In this document: piece after piece, positions 24,399 to 32,742 of the stretch | Layout: the number at the start of each line of letters is the position of its first letter | Position numbering within the stretch: position 1 is the stretch's first letter | Assembly (NCBI RefSeq): GCF_023155855.1 | Contig: NZ_JAKNUT010000001.1 | Span: 434,001 to 498,000 of the forward strand | Origin: Microbacterium aoyamense | Lineage (GTDB): Bacteria > Actinomycetota > Actinomycetes > Actinomycetales > Microbacteriaceae | Length of the DNA: 64,000 nt | Direction of reading: 5' to 3' | Notes under the pieces: model-generated | Told to the model about the DNA's origin: nothing | The model's database searches: none | Seen by the model: only the letters and a program-made list of their open reading frames with translations | Translations under genes and position numbers: made by a program

Positions 24399-27224
24399 TC
24401 AGCCGCGGGTCGCCTCTTCGAGGAGCTCGAGGAGGTGGCGGTACTCTTCGCCGGTCGCGCGCGTCATGCCGATCTCGCACGTGCGGTTGCAGGACGCGTG
24501 CGCGTCCGCGCCGATCGTCTTCACCTCGGCAGCTTCGGCGGCGGTCGCCGACGCGGTGAGTTCGGGATGCAGCATCCCGCGATCGCCGGCGAAGCCGCAG
24601 CATCCCCACGCCTCCGGCACGGTCACGTGCCGTGAGACGGCTTCCCCGACAGCGAGCAGCGCCGGCCCCAGTCCCATCTGCGTCGAGGAGCAGGTCGGAT
24701 GCAGCAGGAGCGAGTCGACAAGCGGTGAGAAGTCGCCCAACGCGGGGAGCACGGCGCGGGCGACGAAGGCGACCGCGTCCTCGGTCCGATACGCGAGTCC
24801 GGCGTCGTCGAAGAGGTGCGCGAAGCCTTCGGTGCAGCTCGCGCCGTCGCTCACGATGACGAGCTCACCGTCGCGGGATGCGTCGCGCACGGCCGTGATC
24901 ACCCGCGCCGCCATGACCTCGCGTCCGCCGGTGTACCCCTTCGACGTCCACGGCGTCGAGCAGCAGAGGGACTCGATGCCGTCGGGCACGATCACGCTGA
25001 CGCCGGCGCGTTCGACGAGGCGTCGGAACGCCTCGGTCACGCCGATCCCGCCGGCTGCGGCGCCGAACATGCTGCCCGTGCACGCGGGCAGGTAGACCGC
25101 GACGGTCTCGCCTGGGCCGATCGTGCCCGTGAGCTTGCGACGGGGTGCGCCGCCGCCGGGCAGGTCCGCGGTGTACTCCGGCACGGTGTCGGCGCCGAAC
25201 ACGGCGCGGCCGACCGTCGTCGCAGTCCGGACGAGCCCCGCGGGCACCGCATCGGCTGCCGTCAGCGCGAGGGATCCCGCGCGCGTCACGGGCCCCCACG
25301 CCCTGGCCGCCGCCTTCCACCCGGTCGCGAGGACAGGGTTCTGGTCTTCGCGGCGGAGGCGCTTGACGAGCGATCCGGTGTTGATGAGCACGGGGCATGC
25401 GGTGACGCACATGCCGTCGACGGCGCACGTGTCGACGCCGGCGTAGTCGTAGTCGCGTTCCAGCTCGGCGGCGAGGGCGTGGTCGCCGGATGCCTCGGCC
25501 GTGGCGATCCCGCGGCGCACGACGATCCGCTGACGCGGCGTGAGGGTGAGGTCCTTCGACGGGCAGACCGGTTCGCAGTAGCCGCACTCGACGCAGCGGT
25601 CGGCCTCGGCCTCGATGGGCTCTGCGAGCTTGATGTTGCGGATGTGGGCGTCGGGGTCATCGCCGATGATGACACCGGGATTCAGGATGCCGGCGGGGTC
25701 GCACAGCCGCTTGATCTCGCGCATGACGTCGTACAGCTCAGCGCCGTACTGGCGCTCCACGAACGGCGCCATCGCCCGGCCGGTGCCGTGCTCTGCCTTG
25801 AGGTTGCCGCCGTGGTCGAGCACGAGGGCGACCATCTCATCCGTGAAGCCGACGAGTCGTTCGAGGGCCGCGTCGCCCTCGAACCGGTCGGTGAGCATGA
25901 AGTGGATGTTGCCGTCCTTCGCATGCCCGAAGATCACACTGTCGCGATACGCGTACCGCTCGAACAGCACCTGCAGAGCCTCGCACGTCGACGCGAGAGC
26001 CGGAACCGGCACCACGATGTCCTCGAGAAGCGCCGTGGTGCCCGAGGGGCGCGCGCCGGCGACGGTCGCGTACAGGCCCTTGCGCAGCTTCCACGCGGTC
26101 GCGCGGGCCTTCGCGTCGGGCGAGAAGACGGTTGGCGCCCGGAGGGCACTGTCGCCGAGCACGACCGCGCCGCGCTCCGCGAGATCGACGAGGCGCTCGT
26201 CCTCCAACGCCTGGTACTCGACGAGCAGCGCGGCCTCGGTTGTCACGTCGAAGCCGAGGATCTGCGCGGGTGCGTCGGCGAAGGACTGACCGACACGGAT
26301 GCTCGTGGCATCCATCAGCTCCAGTGTCGCGGCCTCCGTCGCCACGAGGTCCGGTAGCGCGCGCGTCGCGTCATCCAGCGTGCGGAACACCGCGAGCGCC
26401 GTCGTGACCTTCGGCTTGAGCGGCACCGTGCGATACGTCGCCTCGGCGATGAACGCGAGCGTGCCCTCGCTCCCGATGAGCAGATGCATGAGCACCTCGA
26501 CAGGCGAATCGAAGTCCAGGAACGCGTTGACCCCGTAACCCATCGTGTTCTTCATCGCGAACTGCCGCTCGATCATCGCGACGGATGCCGGGTCCTCGCG
26601 CACCCGCCGCTGCAGACGCAGCAGACCCCCGACGAGCGCCGGTTCGCTCGCATGCAGTCGCGCGTCAGCATCGGGCGCCGCCGTATCGACGATCGTGCCC
26701 GACGGCAGGACGAACACCAGCGATTCGAGCGTGCGATACGTGTTCTCGGTGATGCCGCACGCCATGCCACTGGAGTTGTTCGCGACCACTCCGCCGATCG
26801 TGCACGCCGCCTCGCTCGCCGGATCGGGGCCCAGGCGATAGCCGTACCGCAGCAGCCGCAGGTTCACCTGGCGCACGGTCGCACCGGGCTGGACCCGCAC
26901 TCGCGCACCGCCGTCGAGCACATCGATCCGCCGGAAACCCTTCCGCGTGTCGACGAGGAGCTCATCGGTCGACGCCTGCCCCGACAGACTCGTCCCACCC
27001 GACCGGAACGTCACGCGAGAGCCGCTCGTGGTCGCCGCCCGCAGGATCGCCGCGACCTCGGCGGCATCCTCCGCCACCAGCACCGCCTTCGGGGTGTAGA
27101 GGTAGTGCGACGCGTCGCTCGCATATGCGACACGATCGATCGCACGCGTCTTGATGCGGGACGCTTCGCCCATCGCCTCGGCGATCGCCGACGGCACCGA
27201 GCGGTCGATGGTGTCCGTCGTCAT
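24399..27224 (-). CDS. fused FAD/Fe-S 2-hydroxyacid dehydrogenase (D-lactate or glycolate type)
   Basis: 941 residues, a GlcD-GlcF-like fusion. The N-terminal FAD-binding PCMH domain has TFRSGGTSLSGQA and GGVVANNSSGMACG. The FAD-linked oxidase C-domain ends near 490 with HGTGRAMAPFVE. Two 4Fe-4S motifs follow, CVECGYCEPVCP near 543 and CAVDGMCVTACP. CCG-type modules are HPTCSSTQMG and WGCCGFAGDRGM. Such proteins pass electrons from D-lactate, glycolate or similar acids to quinones at the inner membrane face. It follows the SDR by 13 bp as last gene of the sugar operon, so it should oxidise the hydroxyacid released by that pathway (inference). Confidence 0.88.
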   Translation of the reverse strand: MTTDTIDRSVPSAIAEAMGEASRIKTRAIDRVAYASDASHYLYTPKAVLVAEDAAEVAAILRAATTSGSRVTFRSGGTSLSGQASTDELLVDTRKGFRRIDVLDGGARVRVQPGATVRQVNLRLLRYGYRLGPDPASEAACTIGGVVANNSSGMACGITENTYRTLESLVFVLPSGTIVDTAAPDADARLHASEPALVGGLLRLQRRVREDPASVAMIERQFAMKNTMGYGVNAFLDFDSPVEVLMHLLIGSEGTLAFIAEATYRTVPLKPKVTTALAVFRTLDDATRALPDLVATEAATLELMDATSIRVGQSFADAPAQILGFDVTTEAALLVEYQALEDERLVDLAERGAVVLGDSALRAPTVFSPDAKARATAWKLRKGLYATVAGARPSGTTALLEDIVVPVPALASTCEALQVLFERYAYRDSVIFGHAKDGNIHFMLTDRFEGDAALERLVGFTDEMVALVLDHGGNLKAEHGTGRAMAPFVERQYGAELYDVMREIKRLCDPAGILNPGVIIGDDPDAHIRNIKLAEPIEAEADRCVECGYCEPVCPSKDLTLTPRQRIVVRRGIATAEASGDHALAAELERDYDYAGVDTCAVDGMCVTACPVLINTGSLVKRLRREDQNPVLATGWKAAARAWGPVTRAGSLALTAADAVPAGLVRTATTVGRAVFGADTVPEYTADLPGGGAPRRKLTGTIGPGETVAVYLPACTGSMFGAAAGGIGVTEAFRRLVERAGVSVIVPDGIESLCCSTPWTSKGYTGGREVMAARVITAVRDASRDGELVIVSDGASCTEGFAHLFDDAGLAYRTEDAVAFVARAVLPALGDFSPLVDSLLLHPTCSSTQMGLGPALLAVGEAVSRHVTVPEAWGCCGFAGDRGMLHPELTASATAAEAAEVKTIGADAHASCNRTCEIGMTRATGEEYRHLLELLEEATRG

Positions 27225-27237
27225 GCGCTGACCTCCG

Positions 27238-27912
27238 TCAGTAGGTGGCGCGTCCGCCGCTGATGTCGTAGACGGCGCCGGTCGAGAACGAGACGCGGTC
27301 CGACGCGAGCCACGAGATGAGTTCGGCGACCTCGTCGGCCGTGCCGACGCGCTTCATCGGGATGAGACTCGTGATGTGAGCGAGGACGTCGGGATGCGTG
27401 TCGTCGTTCATCGGCGTCGCGATGACGGCCGGGGCGATGGCGTTCACGAGGACGCCCGTCGTCGCCAGCTCCTTGCCTGCGGACTTGGTCAGAGCGATGA
27501 CGGCCGCCTTCGACGCCGAGTAGATCGAGAGGTTCGGGTTGCCGTCCTTGCCGGCCATACTCGCGATGTTCACGACGCGGCCCCACCCCCGCTCGACCAT
27601 TCCGGGCACGAACGCCCGCATCGTCGCGACCGTGCCGAGGACGTTCACGTCCAGCACGCGGCGCCACTGCGCGGCGGTGGTCGACACCAGGGGCGTGTTC
27701 GGTCCGACGATGCCGGCGGAGTTCACGAGGATGTCGATCGGCCCCACCTCGAGAGCGGCCGCGACGACGGCATCCTCGTCCGTAACATCCAGCACGACGT
27801 CGCAGTCGCCGGAGAGGTCGACACGGACGACCTCGATGCCGTCGGACGAGAGGCGGGCGGCCGTGGCGGCACCGAGGCCGCTCGCGCCGCCCGTGACGAG
27901 TGCGCGTGTCAT
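27238..27912 (-). CDS. SDR, candidate 2-keto-3-deoxy-sugar-acid 4-dehydrogenase
   Basis: 224 residues, start with GAGGAG upstream. VTGGASGLG at 6-14, NSAG at 64-67, and catalytic S118, Y131 and K135 (YSASKAA). The loop after strand 2 (RVDLSG) fits NAD. In this neighbourhood the expected job is oxidation of a 2-keto-3-deoxy aldonate at C4, making the diketo acid for the FAH-family enzyme. That is inference from gene order; the fold alone does not give substrate. Confidence 0.85.
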   Translation of the reverse strand: MTRALVTGGASGLGAATAARLSSDGIEVVRVDLSGDCDVVLDVTDEDAVVAAALEVGPIDILVNSAGIVGPNTPLVSTTAAQWRRVLDVNVLGTVATMRAFVPGMVERGWGRVVNIASMAGKDGNPNLSIYSASKAAVIALTKSAGKELATTGVLVNAIAPAVIATPMNDDTHPDVLAHITSLIPMKRVGTADEVAELISWLASDRVSFSTGAVYDISGGRATY

Positions 27913-27922
27913 GTGGATCTCC

Positions 27923-28930
27923 TCAGAGGGTGACGTGGAACTTCGGACCGGGTCCGGCGGAGGTGGGGCGCTGACCCGCGAGGATCGCGGGCAGCTCGTC
28001 GAGCGCGACGGTGGCGGCGACCAGCGGGCGCGGGTCGACCGCTCCCGCGGCATAGGCATCGATCGTGCCGGCGAGGCCGGGCGATGCACTCAGGATGCCG
28101 ACCGCGGTGACATCGGCCAACGCGAGTTCTCGTGTGTCGAGCTCGCTGCGAGTGCCCGCCAGACCGACGTACACGACGCGCTTGCCCGGCTCGACGAGCC
28201 GCACGGCTCGAGAGGGCATGGCGGGTGCGTTTGACGCGTCGATGACGGCATCCCATTCGAGGGCGGGCAGCTCGGCATCCGCCCACGCGTTCTCGAATCC
28301 GATCGACCGCGCGAACGCGAGGGAGCGCTCGCTGCGCCCGAGCAGATGCACCTCGGCCCCCGCGGCCCGCGCGAACATCGCGCAGAGCAGGCCGATCGTG
28401 CCCGGTCCGGCGATGAGCACGCGGTCGCCCGGGGCGAGGTGTGCCGCCTCGACCGAGCGGAATGCGTTGCCGCCCGGCTCGACGAGGGCGCCGGCTGTGT
28501 CGTCGACGGTGTCGGGGAGCGCCAGGAGCGAGCACACCGGAACCGCGACCTGCTCGGCGAGCGCACCAGGGCGGCCGTCGCGGATTCCCAGTTCGCCGCG
28601 GAAGGCGCAGACATGCTGTCGCCCCGTCAGGCAACGGCGGCAGACACCGCAGCCCTGCATGGTGTCGCCGGTGACCCGACGGCCGACCCACGAGGCATCC
28701 ACTCCCTCGCCCACCGCCGAGACGGTGCCCATCCACTCGTGCCCGATCCGCACCGGAAAGGTGGTGACCCCATCGTGGAGGTACTGCATCTCGCCCGTGA
28801 ATAGCTCGATGTCCGTGCCGCAGATGCCCGCCCGCTGCACGTCGACGACGACGTCGCCGGGTGCCGCGATCGGCGGATCGACGTCCTGCACCTCCGCGCG
28901 ATGCGGCGCCGTGATGACGAGAGCTCTCAT
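27923..28930 (-). CDS. zinc-dependent alcohol/sugar dehydrogenase (MDR family)
   Basis: 335 residues. Catalytic zinc ligands are C37 (GICGTD) and H64-E65 (GHEW); structural zinc is held by C94, C97, C100 and C108. GPGTIGLL is the nucleotide-binding turn. Resembles threonine, sorbitol and sugar 1-dehydrogenases. Overlaps the FAH-family gene by ATGA and is followed by the SDR after 10 bp. It probably catalyses the first oxidation of the sugar to its lactone, although a different polyol step is possible. Confidence 0.88.
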   Translation of the reverse strand: MRALVITAPHRAEVQDVDPPIAAPGDVVVDVQRAGICGTDIELFTGEMQYLHDGVTTFPVRIGHEWMGTVSAVGEGVDASWVGRRVTGDTMQGCGVCRRCLTGRQHVCAFRGELGIRDGRPGALAEQVAVPVCSLLALPDTVDDTAGALVEPGGNAFRSVEAAHLAPGDRVLIAGPGTIGLLCAMFARAAGAEVHLLGRSERSLAFARSIGFENAWADAELPALEWDAVIDASNAPAMPSRAVRLVEPGKRVVYVGLAGTRSELDTRELALADVTAVGILSASPGLAGTIDAYAAGAVDPRPLVAATVALDELPAILAGQRPTSAGPGPKFHVTL

Positions 28931-29775
28931 CGCGGTGGGACCACGGTCTGCCGCTGGACACCGAGGCCCGTGATGCCGAGCTCCATGACGTCGCCCGCCT
29001 GCAGCCAGATCTGCGGTGAGAACCCGAGGCCCACGCCTGGTGGCGTACCCGTGTTGATGAGGTCTCCCGGCTCGAGCACCATGAATTGGCTGATGTAGTG
29101 CACGATGACATACGGGTCGAAGATCATCGTCGACGTCGACCCGGTCTGACGGCGGACGCCATCGACGTCCAGCCACATGTCGAGGTCGAGCACATCCGGG
29201 ATCTCGTCCGGCGTCGCGAGCCACGGTCCCGCCGGGTTGAAGGTCTCGGCCGACTTTCCCTTGAGCCACTGCCCGCCGCGCTCCATCTGGAACGCGCGCT
29301 CGCTCACGTCGTTGACGAGGACGTACCCCGCGATGCGATCCCGCGCCTCGTCGACGGAGTCGAGGTAGCTCGTGCGCGCCCCCATGACGATCCCGAGCTC
29401 GACCTCCCAGTCGGGCTTGGTCGAACCGCGCGGGATGCGCACGTCGTCGTTCGGGCCGACGAGGGTGTTGGGCGACTTGGTGAATAGGATGGGCTCGTCG
29501 GGCACTGCCTGGCCGCTTTCGGCCGCGTGATCGGCGTAGTTGAGACCGACGCAGATGATCTGATGAGGTCGCGCTATCGGCGCGCCGATCCGCTCCTCGC
29601 CGATCGGCTGCGCTTCGCGACCCTCGGCGAGCGCGGAGAGCCGCGCGAGTCCGCCGCCGCCGAAGAAGGCCTCGTCGAAGTCGGCGACGGCATCCGACAC
29701 GTCGATCCACTGGTCGTCCCCGACGAGCACGCCGGGCTTCTCTGCTCCCGAGGGTCCGATGCGTACGAGTCTCAT
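28927..29775 (-). CDS. fumarylacetoacetate-hydrolase-family protein, candidate diketo-deoxy-acid hydrolase
   Basis: 282 residues from MRLVRIG. ICVGLNYADHAAE, then KPDWEVELGIVMG with metal ligands E124 and E126, NDVSERAFQMERGGQW, and LEPGDLINTGTPPGVG are classic FAH-fold motifs. In sugar loci this family cleaves 2,4-diketo-3-deoxy acids to pyruvate plus a hydroxyacid (known for L-rhamnose, L-fucose and pentose pathways). It overlaps both neighbours (ATGA), so it is tightly coupled to the lactonase and dehydrogenase. Confidence 0.88.
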   Translation of the reverse strand: MRLVRIGPSGAEKPGVLVGDDQWIDVSDAVADFDEAFFGGGGLARLSALAEGREAQPIGEERIGAPIARPHQIICVGLNYADHAAESGQAVPDEPILFTKSPNTLVGPNDDVRIPRGSTKPDWEVELGIVMGARTSYLDSVDEARDRIAGYVLVNDVSERAFQMERGGQWLKGKSAETFNPAGPWLATPDEIPDVLDLDMWLDVDGVRRQTGSTSTMIFDPYVIVHYISQFMVLEPGDLINTGTPPGVGLGFSPQIWLQAGDVMELGITGLGVQRQTVVPPR

Positions 29776-30692
29776 GATCGTCCTTCCGATTCTTCGGCGA
29801 TGGATGCTCCGCCCCAGGGCGTCGCGGGCAGACCGCGCACTCCGGGTTCGAAGGTGAACAGGCGTCCCGAGTCTGGCCAATCGGCGATCTGCTGCTCGCT
29901 CAGCTCGGAGCGCGCGGTCGTGATGACCAGTGTGGCGAGGTCAGGTCCGGCGAAGGCAACGCTCGAGGTGTGCGGCGCGGGGACGGAGACGACCCCCACG
30001 AGCGCACCGCCCGGATCGAACCTGCGCACCTCGCCGGCGCCCCAGACCGCCACCCACAGGTGGTCGTCGGCGTCGAGGCAGATGCCGTCGGGATATCCGT
30101 CATTCAGCTCGATGTGGACCTCGCGCGGTCCGAGCTCGGGATAGCTCCTGCGATAGACCACCCGGCGCGTGGTGTCGACGGAGTACATGACGGAGCCGTC
30201 CGCCGTCCAGGCGAGGCCGTTCGAGAGGCCGAGGTCGTCGTCGATCGTCGTCAAGGTTCCGTCCGGCTCGAGTCTCACGAGCACCTCCGGAGTGTCCGAT
30301 TCCCCCTTGTGCAGAGTGCCCACGACGAACCGGCCAGCGGGGTCCGGCATCCCGTCATTGAGCCTTCGCTGCGCTGCACCGACGACCTCGTCCATGGGCG
30401 CGACGACCGCGAGCGTAGTCAGCGCGCCGTCCGCAGCGCGTCGCACGATCGCGCCGCCGAGCGCGAGCGCGACATCGCCGCGGGTGCCGGGCGATGCCGC
30501 ACCGACCTGGGCATCGAAAGCGAGGCGTTCGTCGATGCGGATCGTGCCCCCGGCACCGAGTCGACCACGGTAGACATGACCCTGAGTGATGTCGACCCAG
30601 GACAGTGCTCCGTCGCGGACGTCCCAGAACGGGCCTTCGGCGAGATCGAAGGATTCGGATGTCGCGGCTCGCGCCGTGCCGAGATCCCTCAC
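29772..30692 (-). CDS. SMP-30/gluconolactonase-family lactonase
   Basis: 306 residues from a GTG start. Six-bladed propeller motifs: AEGPFWD with metal ligand E19, RRLNDGMPDPAGRF, LSNGLAW, and YPDGICLDADDHLWVAVWG with the metal aspartate. The family hydrolyses aldonolactones in the periplasm or cytosol; there is no signal peptide, so cytosolic here. It is the first gene of the five-gene minus-strand operon and divergent from the dehydratase, giving lactone-to-acid-to-keto-deoxy-acid steps. Confidence 0.9.
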   Translation of the reverse strand: MRDLGTARAATSESFDLAEGPFWDVRDGALSWVDITQGHVYRGRLGAGGTIRIDERLAFDAQVGAASPGTRGDVALALGGAIVRRAADGALTTLAVVAPMDEVVGAAQRRLNDGMPDPAGRFVVGTLHKGESDTPEVLVRLEPDGTLTTIDDDLGLSNGLAWTADGSVMYSVDTTRRVVYRRSYPELGPREVHIELNDGYPDGICLDADDHLWVAVWGAGEVRRFDPGGALVGVVSVPAPHTSSVAFAGPDLATLVITTARSELSEQQIADWPDSGRLFTFEPGVRGLPATPWGGASIAEESEGRS

Positions 30693-30750
30693 TCGCGGTC
30701 CCTTCGTCGGTCATCCGCACGGGAAACCCGCGTGCTCGACCTATGTTAGT

Positions 30751-30778
30751 CATATTCCATCTAATAGTTGCATATTCC
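30751..30778. promoter_or_regulatory. paired CATATTCC direct repeats in the divergent promoter
   Basis: CATATTCC occurs at 30751-30758 and 30771-30778, a 20-bp period (two helical turns), inside an unusually AT-rich stretch between the lactonase and dehydratase genes. It looks like tandem binding sites for one regulator of both operons. TTAGTC (30746-30751) and CATATT (30771-30776) could be plus-strand -35 and -10. Confidence 0.5.
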
Positions 30779-30794
30779 GAAAGTTGGTAAAGCG

Positions 30795-32513
30795 ATGGTG
30801 CCGAACCTCCGCAGTGATGAGTGGTATGCGGGCGATGATCGCAACTCGTACATCCATCGCGCATGGATGCGGCGAGGTCTTCCGCCTTCGGCGTTCGATG
30901 GCCGACCGCAGATCGCGATCGCCAATACGGCCTCCGATCTCTCGCCCTGCAACGCGCATCTTCACGAGGTCGCGCAATCAGTCAAGAACGGCATCTACGA
31001 GGCAGGCGGCATCCCGCTCATCCTCCCCGTGGTCTCGATCGGCGAGAACCAGGTGCGACCGACCGCGATGCTCATGCGTAACCTCGCCGCGATGGCGACG
31101 GAGGAGATGCTCCGCGCCAACCCGATCGACGGGGTCGTGCTGCTCGGCGGCTGCGACAAGACGATTCCAGCGCTGCTCATGGCCGCGGCATCCGTCGACC
31201 TTCCCGCCGTCGTCGTCCCCGGCGGACCGATGCTCACGGGCCACTTCCGGGGCGAGCCCCTCGGCTGCGGCACCGACGTGTGGCGACTGAGCGAAGAAGT
31301 CCGAGCGGGCACGCTCTCCGAAGAGCAGTTCCTGCGGTCGGAGTCGTCGATGATCCGGTCGAAGGGTCACTGCAACACGATGGGCACCGCATCGACCATG
31401 GCGCTCGTCACCGAGGCGCTCGGCACGATCCTGCCTGGACTCGCCGGCACACCGGCACCCGACGCGCGCCTGCTCGAGGCCGCGCATGAGACGGGCCGGT
31501 TAGCTGTTGAGCTGGTCGCCGCCGATCGGCGTCCGTCCACCTTCCTCACGAAGGCCAACTTCCACAACGCGATCGTCGCGCTCGCCGCGATCGGGGGCTC
31601 GACGAACGCCGTCGTGCACCTGCTGGCGATCGCCGGCCGCCTCGGGATCGACCTCACGATCGACGACTTCGACCGCATCGGCGCGGAGGTTCCGCTGCTC
31701 GTCAATCTGCAGCCGGCCGGGCGCTACCTGATGGACGACCTGTTCAGGGCGGGCGGATTCCTCGCCGTCATGCGCGAAGTCCGCGATCTGCTGGATCCCT
31801 CGGCACTCACGATCACGGGGCAGCCGTTCGTCGACTACCTCGACGATGCGCAGATCTGGGACGCCGACGTCATCACGCCCCGCGCCGACCCGCTTCTCCC
31901 GGCCGCGGGCATCACGGTGCTTCGCGGCTCGCTCGCACCGGGCGGGGCGATCATCAAGCCCGCCGCGGCATCCGCGCACCTTTTGAAGCATCGCGGTCGC
32001 GCCGTCGTCTTCGATTCGATCGAGGACTTCCACGCGAGGATCGACGACCCCGACCTCGACATAGACGCGGACTCGGTCATGGTGCTCCGCGGCTGCGGAC
32101 CGAAGGGCTATCCCGGCATGCCCGAGGTTTCGAACATGCCCCTGCCGCAGAAGCTCCTCGCGCAGGGCGTTCGCGACATGGTGCGCATCTGCGACGGGCG
32201 CATGTCGGGAACGGCATACGGCACGGTCGTGCTGCACGTGACGCCCGAGTCAGCCGCCGGAGGACCACTCGCGATCGTGCAGACGGGAGACTGGATCTCA
32301 CTCGATGTGCGCGCGGGCCGGCTGGATCTCGACGTGGCCGCCGATGAGATCGCGGCACGCACACCGAACTCCGCGACGGTGGATGCCTATGCCGCACCGA
32401 GACGCGGGTGGGAGCGCCTCTACGTCGACCATGTACTGCAGGCCGACCGCGGCGCCGATCTCGATTTCCTCGTCGGAAGCTCGGGCTCCACCGTCACCCG
32501 CGAGTCGCACTGA
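30795..32513 (+). CDS. IlvD/Edd-family sugar-acid dehydratase
   Basis: 572 residues from MVPNLRSDEWYAGDDR. Cluster-binding cysteines are C52 (PCNAH), C120 (GGCDKT) and C193 (GHCNTMGT), the pattern of IlvD/Edd dehydratases. VEVAD-type IlvD differences, plus RSDEWYAGDDRNSYIHRAW at the N-terminus, point to the L-arabonate/D-xylonate/gluconate-like branch and not to isoleucine-valine synthesis. It makes a 2-keto-3-deoxy acid from an aldonate. Divergent from the lactonase operon. The N-terminus is closely matched by the relic at 52438-52633. Confidence 0.9.
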   Translation: MVPNLRSDEWYAGDDRNSYIHRAWMRRGLPPSAFDGRPQIAIANTASDLSPCNAHLHEVAQSVKNGIYEAGGIPLILPVVSIGENQVRPTAMLMRNLAAMATEEMLRANPIDGVVLLGGCDKTIPALLMAAASVDLPAVVVPGGPMLTGHFRGEPLGCGTDVWRLSEEVRAGTLSEEQFLRSESSMIRSKGHCNTMGTASTMALVTEALGTILPGLAGTPAPDARLLEAAHETGRLAVELVAADRRPSTFLTKANFHNAIVALAAIGGSTNAVVHLLAIAGRLGIDLTIDDFDRIGAEVPLLVNLQPAGRYLMDDLFRAGGFLAVMREVRDLLDPSALTITGQPFVDYLDDAQIWDADVITPRADPLLPAAGITVLRGSLAPGGAIIKPAAASAHLLKHRGRAVVFDSIEDFHARIDDPDLDIDADSVMVLRGCGPKGYPGMPEVSNMPLPQKLLAQGVRDMVRICDGRMSGTAYGTVVLHVTPESAAGGPLAIVQTGDWISLDVRAGRLDLDVAADEIAARTPNSATVDAYAAPRRGWERLYVDHVLQADRGADLDFLVGSSGSTVTRESH

Positions 32514-32519
32514 GGAGAC

Positions 32520-32566
32520 GGTTCCCTCGGCTGCGCAATTGGGGGGCACGCAATGCCGAGGGAACC
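32520..32566 (+). terminator. hairpin after the dehydratase gene
   Basis: GGTTCCCTCGGC (32520-32531) and GCCGAGGGAACC (32555-32566) are perfect 12-bp arms around a 23-nt loop that itself contains TGCG/CGCA. It begins 6 bp after the stop codon. There is no U-tract, as is usual in actinobacteria. An alternative is an element end. Confidence 0.6.
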
Positions 32567-32691
32567 TCGCCCGCGCGCGTGGCAGCGACCAAGATCGGTC
32601 CGACGCCCCAGCAGTCGGGTTACCTCGATCGTAGAGGTATGAGGGGGCCCGAGGGAACGTCCCGCCGGACCTGTCACCGGGCGGACACACG

Positions 32692-32731
32692 CGGACGCCG
32701 GCACCGCGATCATGTGCGGTGCCGGCGTCCG
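32692..32731 (-). terminator. 16-bp perfect hairpin after the Ig-repeat gene
   Basis: CGGACGCCGGCACCGC (32692-32707) and its exact complement (32716-32731) flank an 8-nt loop. It lies 11 bp past the stop of the minus-strand Ig-repeat gene and is a strong GC-rich terminator without a clear T-run. Confidence 0.7.
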
Positions 32732-32742
32732 ACTGGGTGGAC

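Noticed and set aside
24399..32513. Sulfoquinovose (sulfo-Entner-Doudoroff) cluster
   Set aside because: IlvD/Edd, lactonase and SDR types recur there, but no sulfoquinovosidase, sulfolactaldehyde dehydrogenase, aldolase or sulfonate exporter is present, and the FAH-family hydrolase fits better with pentose/6-deoxyhexose routes.
32621..32639. TACCTC-N7-GAGGTA stem as an RNA element
   Set aside because: A six-bp stem alone between two stronger hairpins is not enough for a call.
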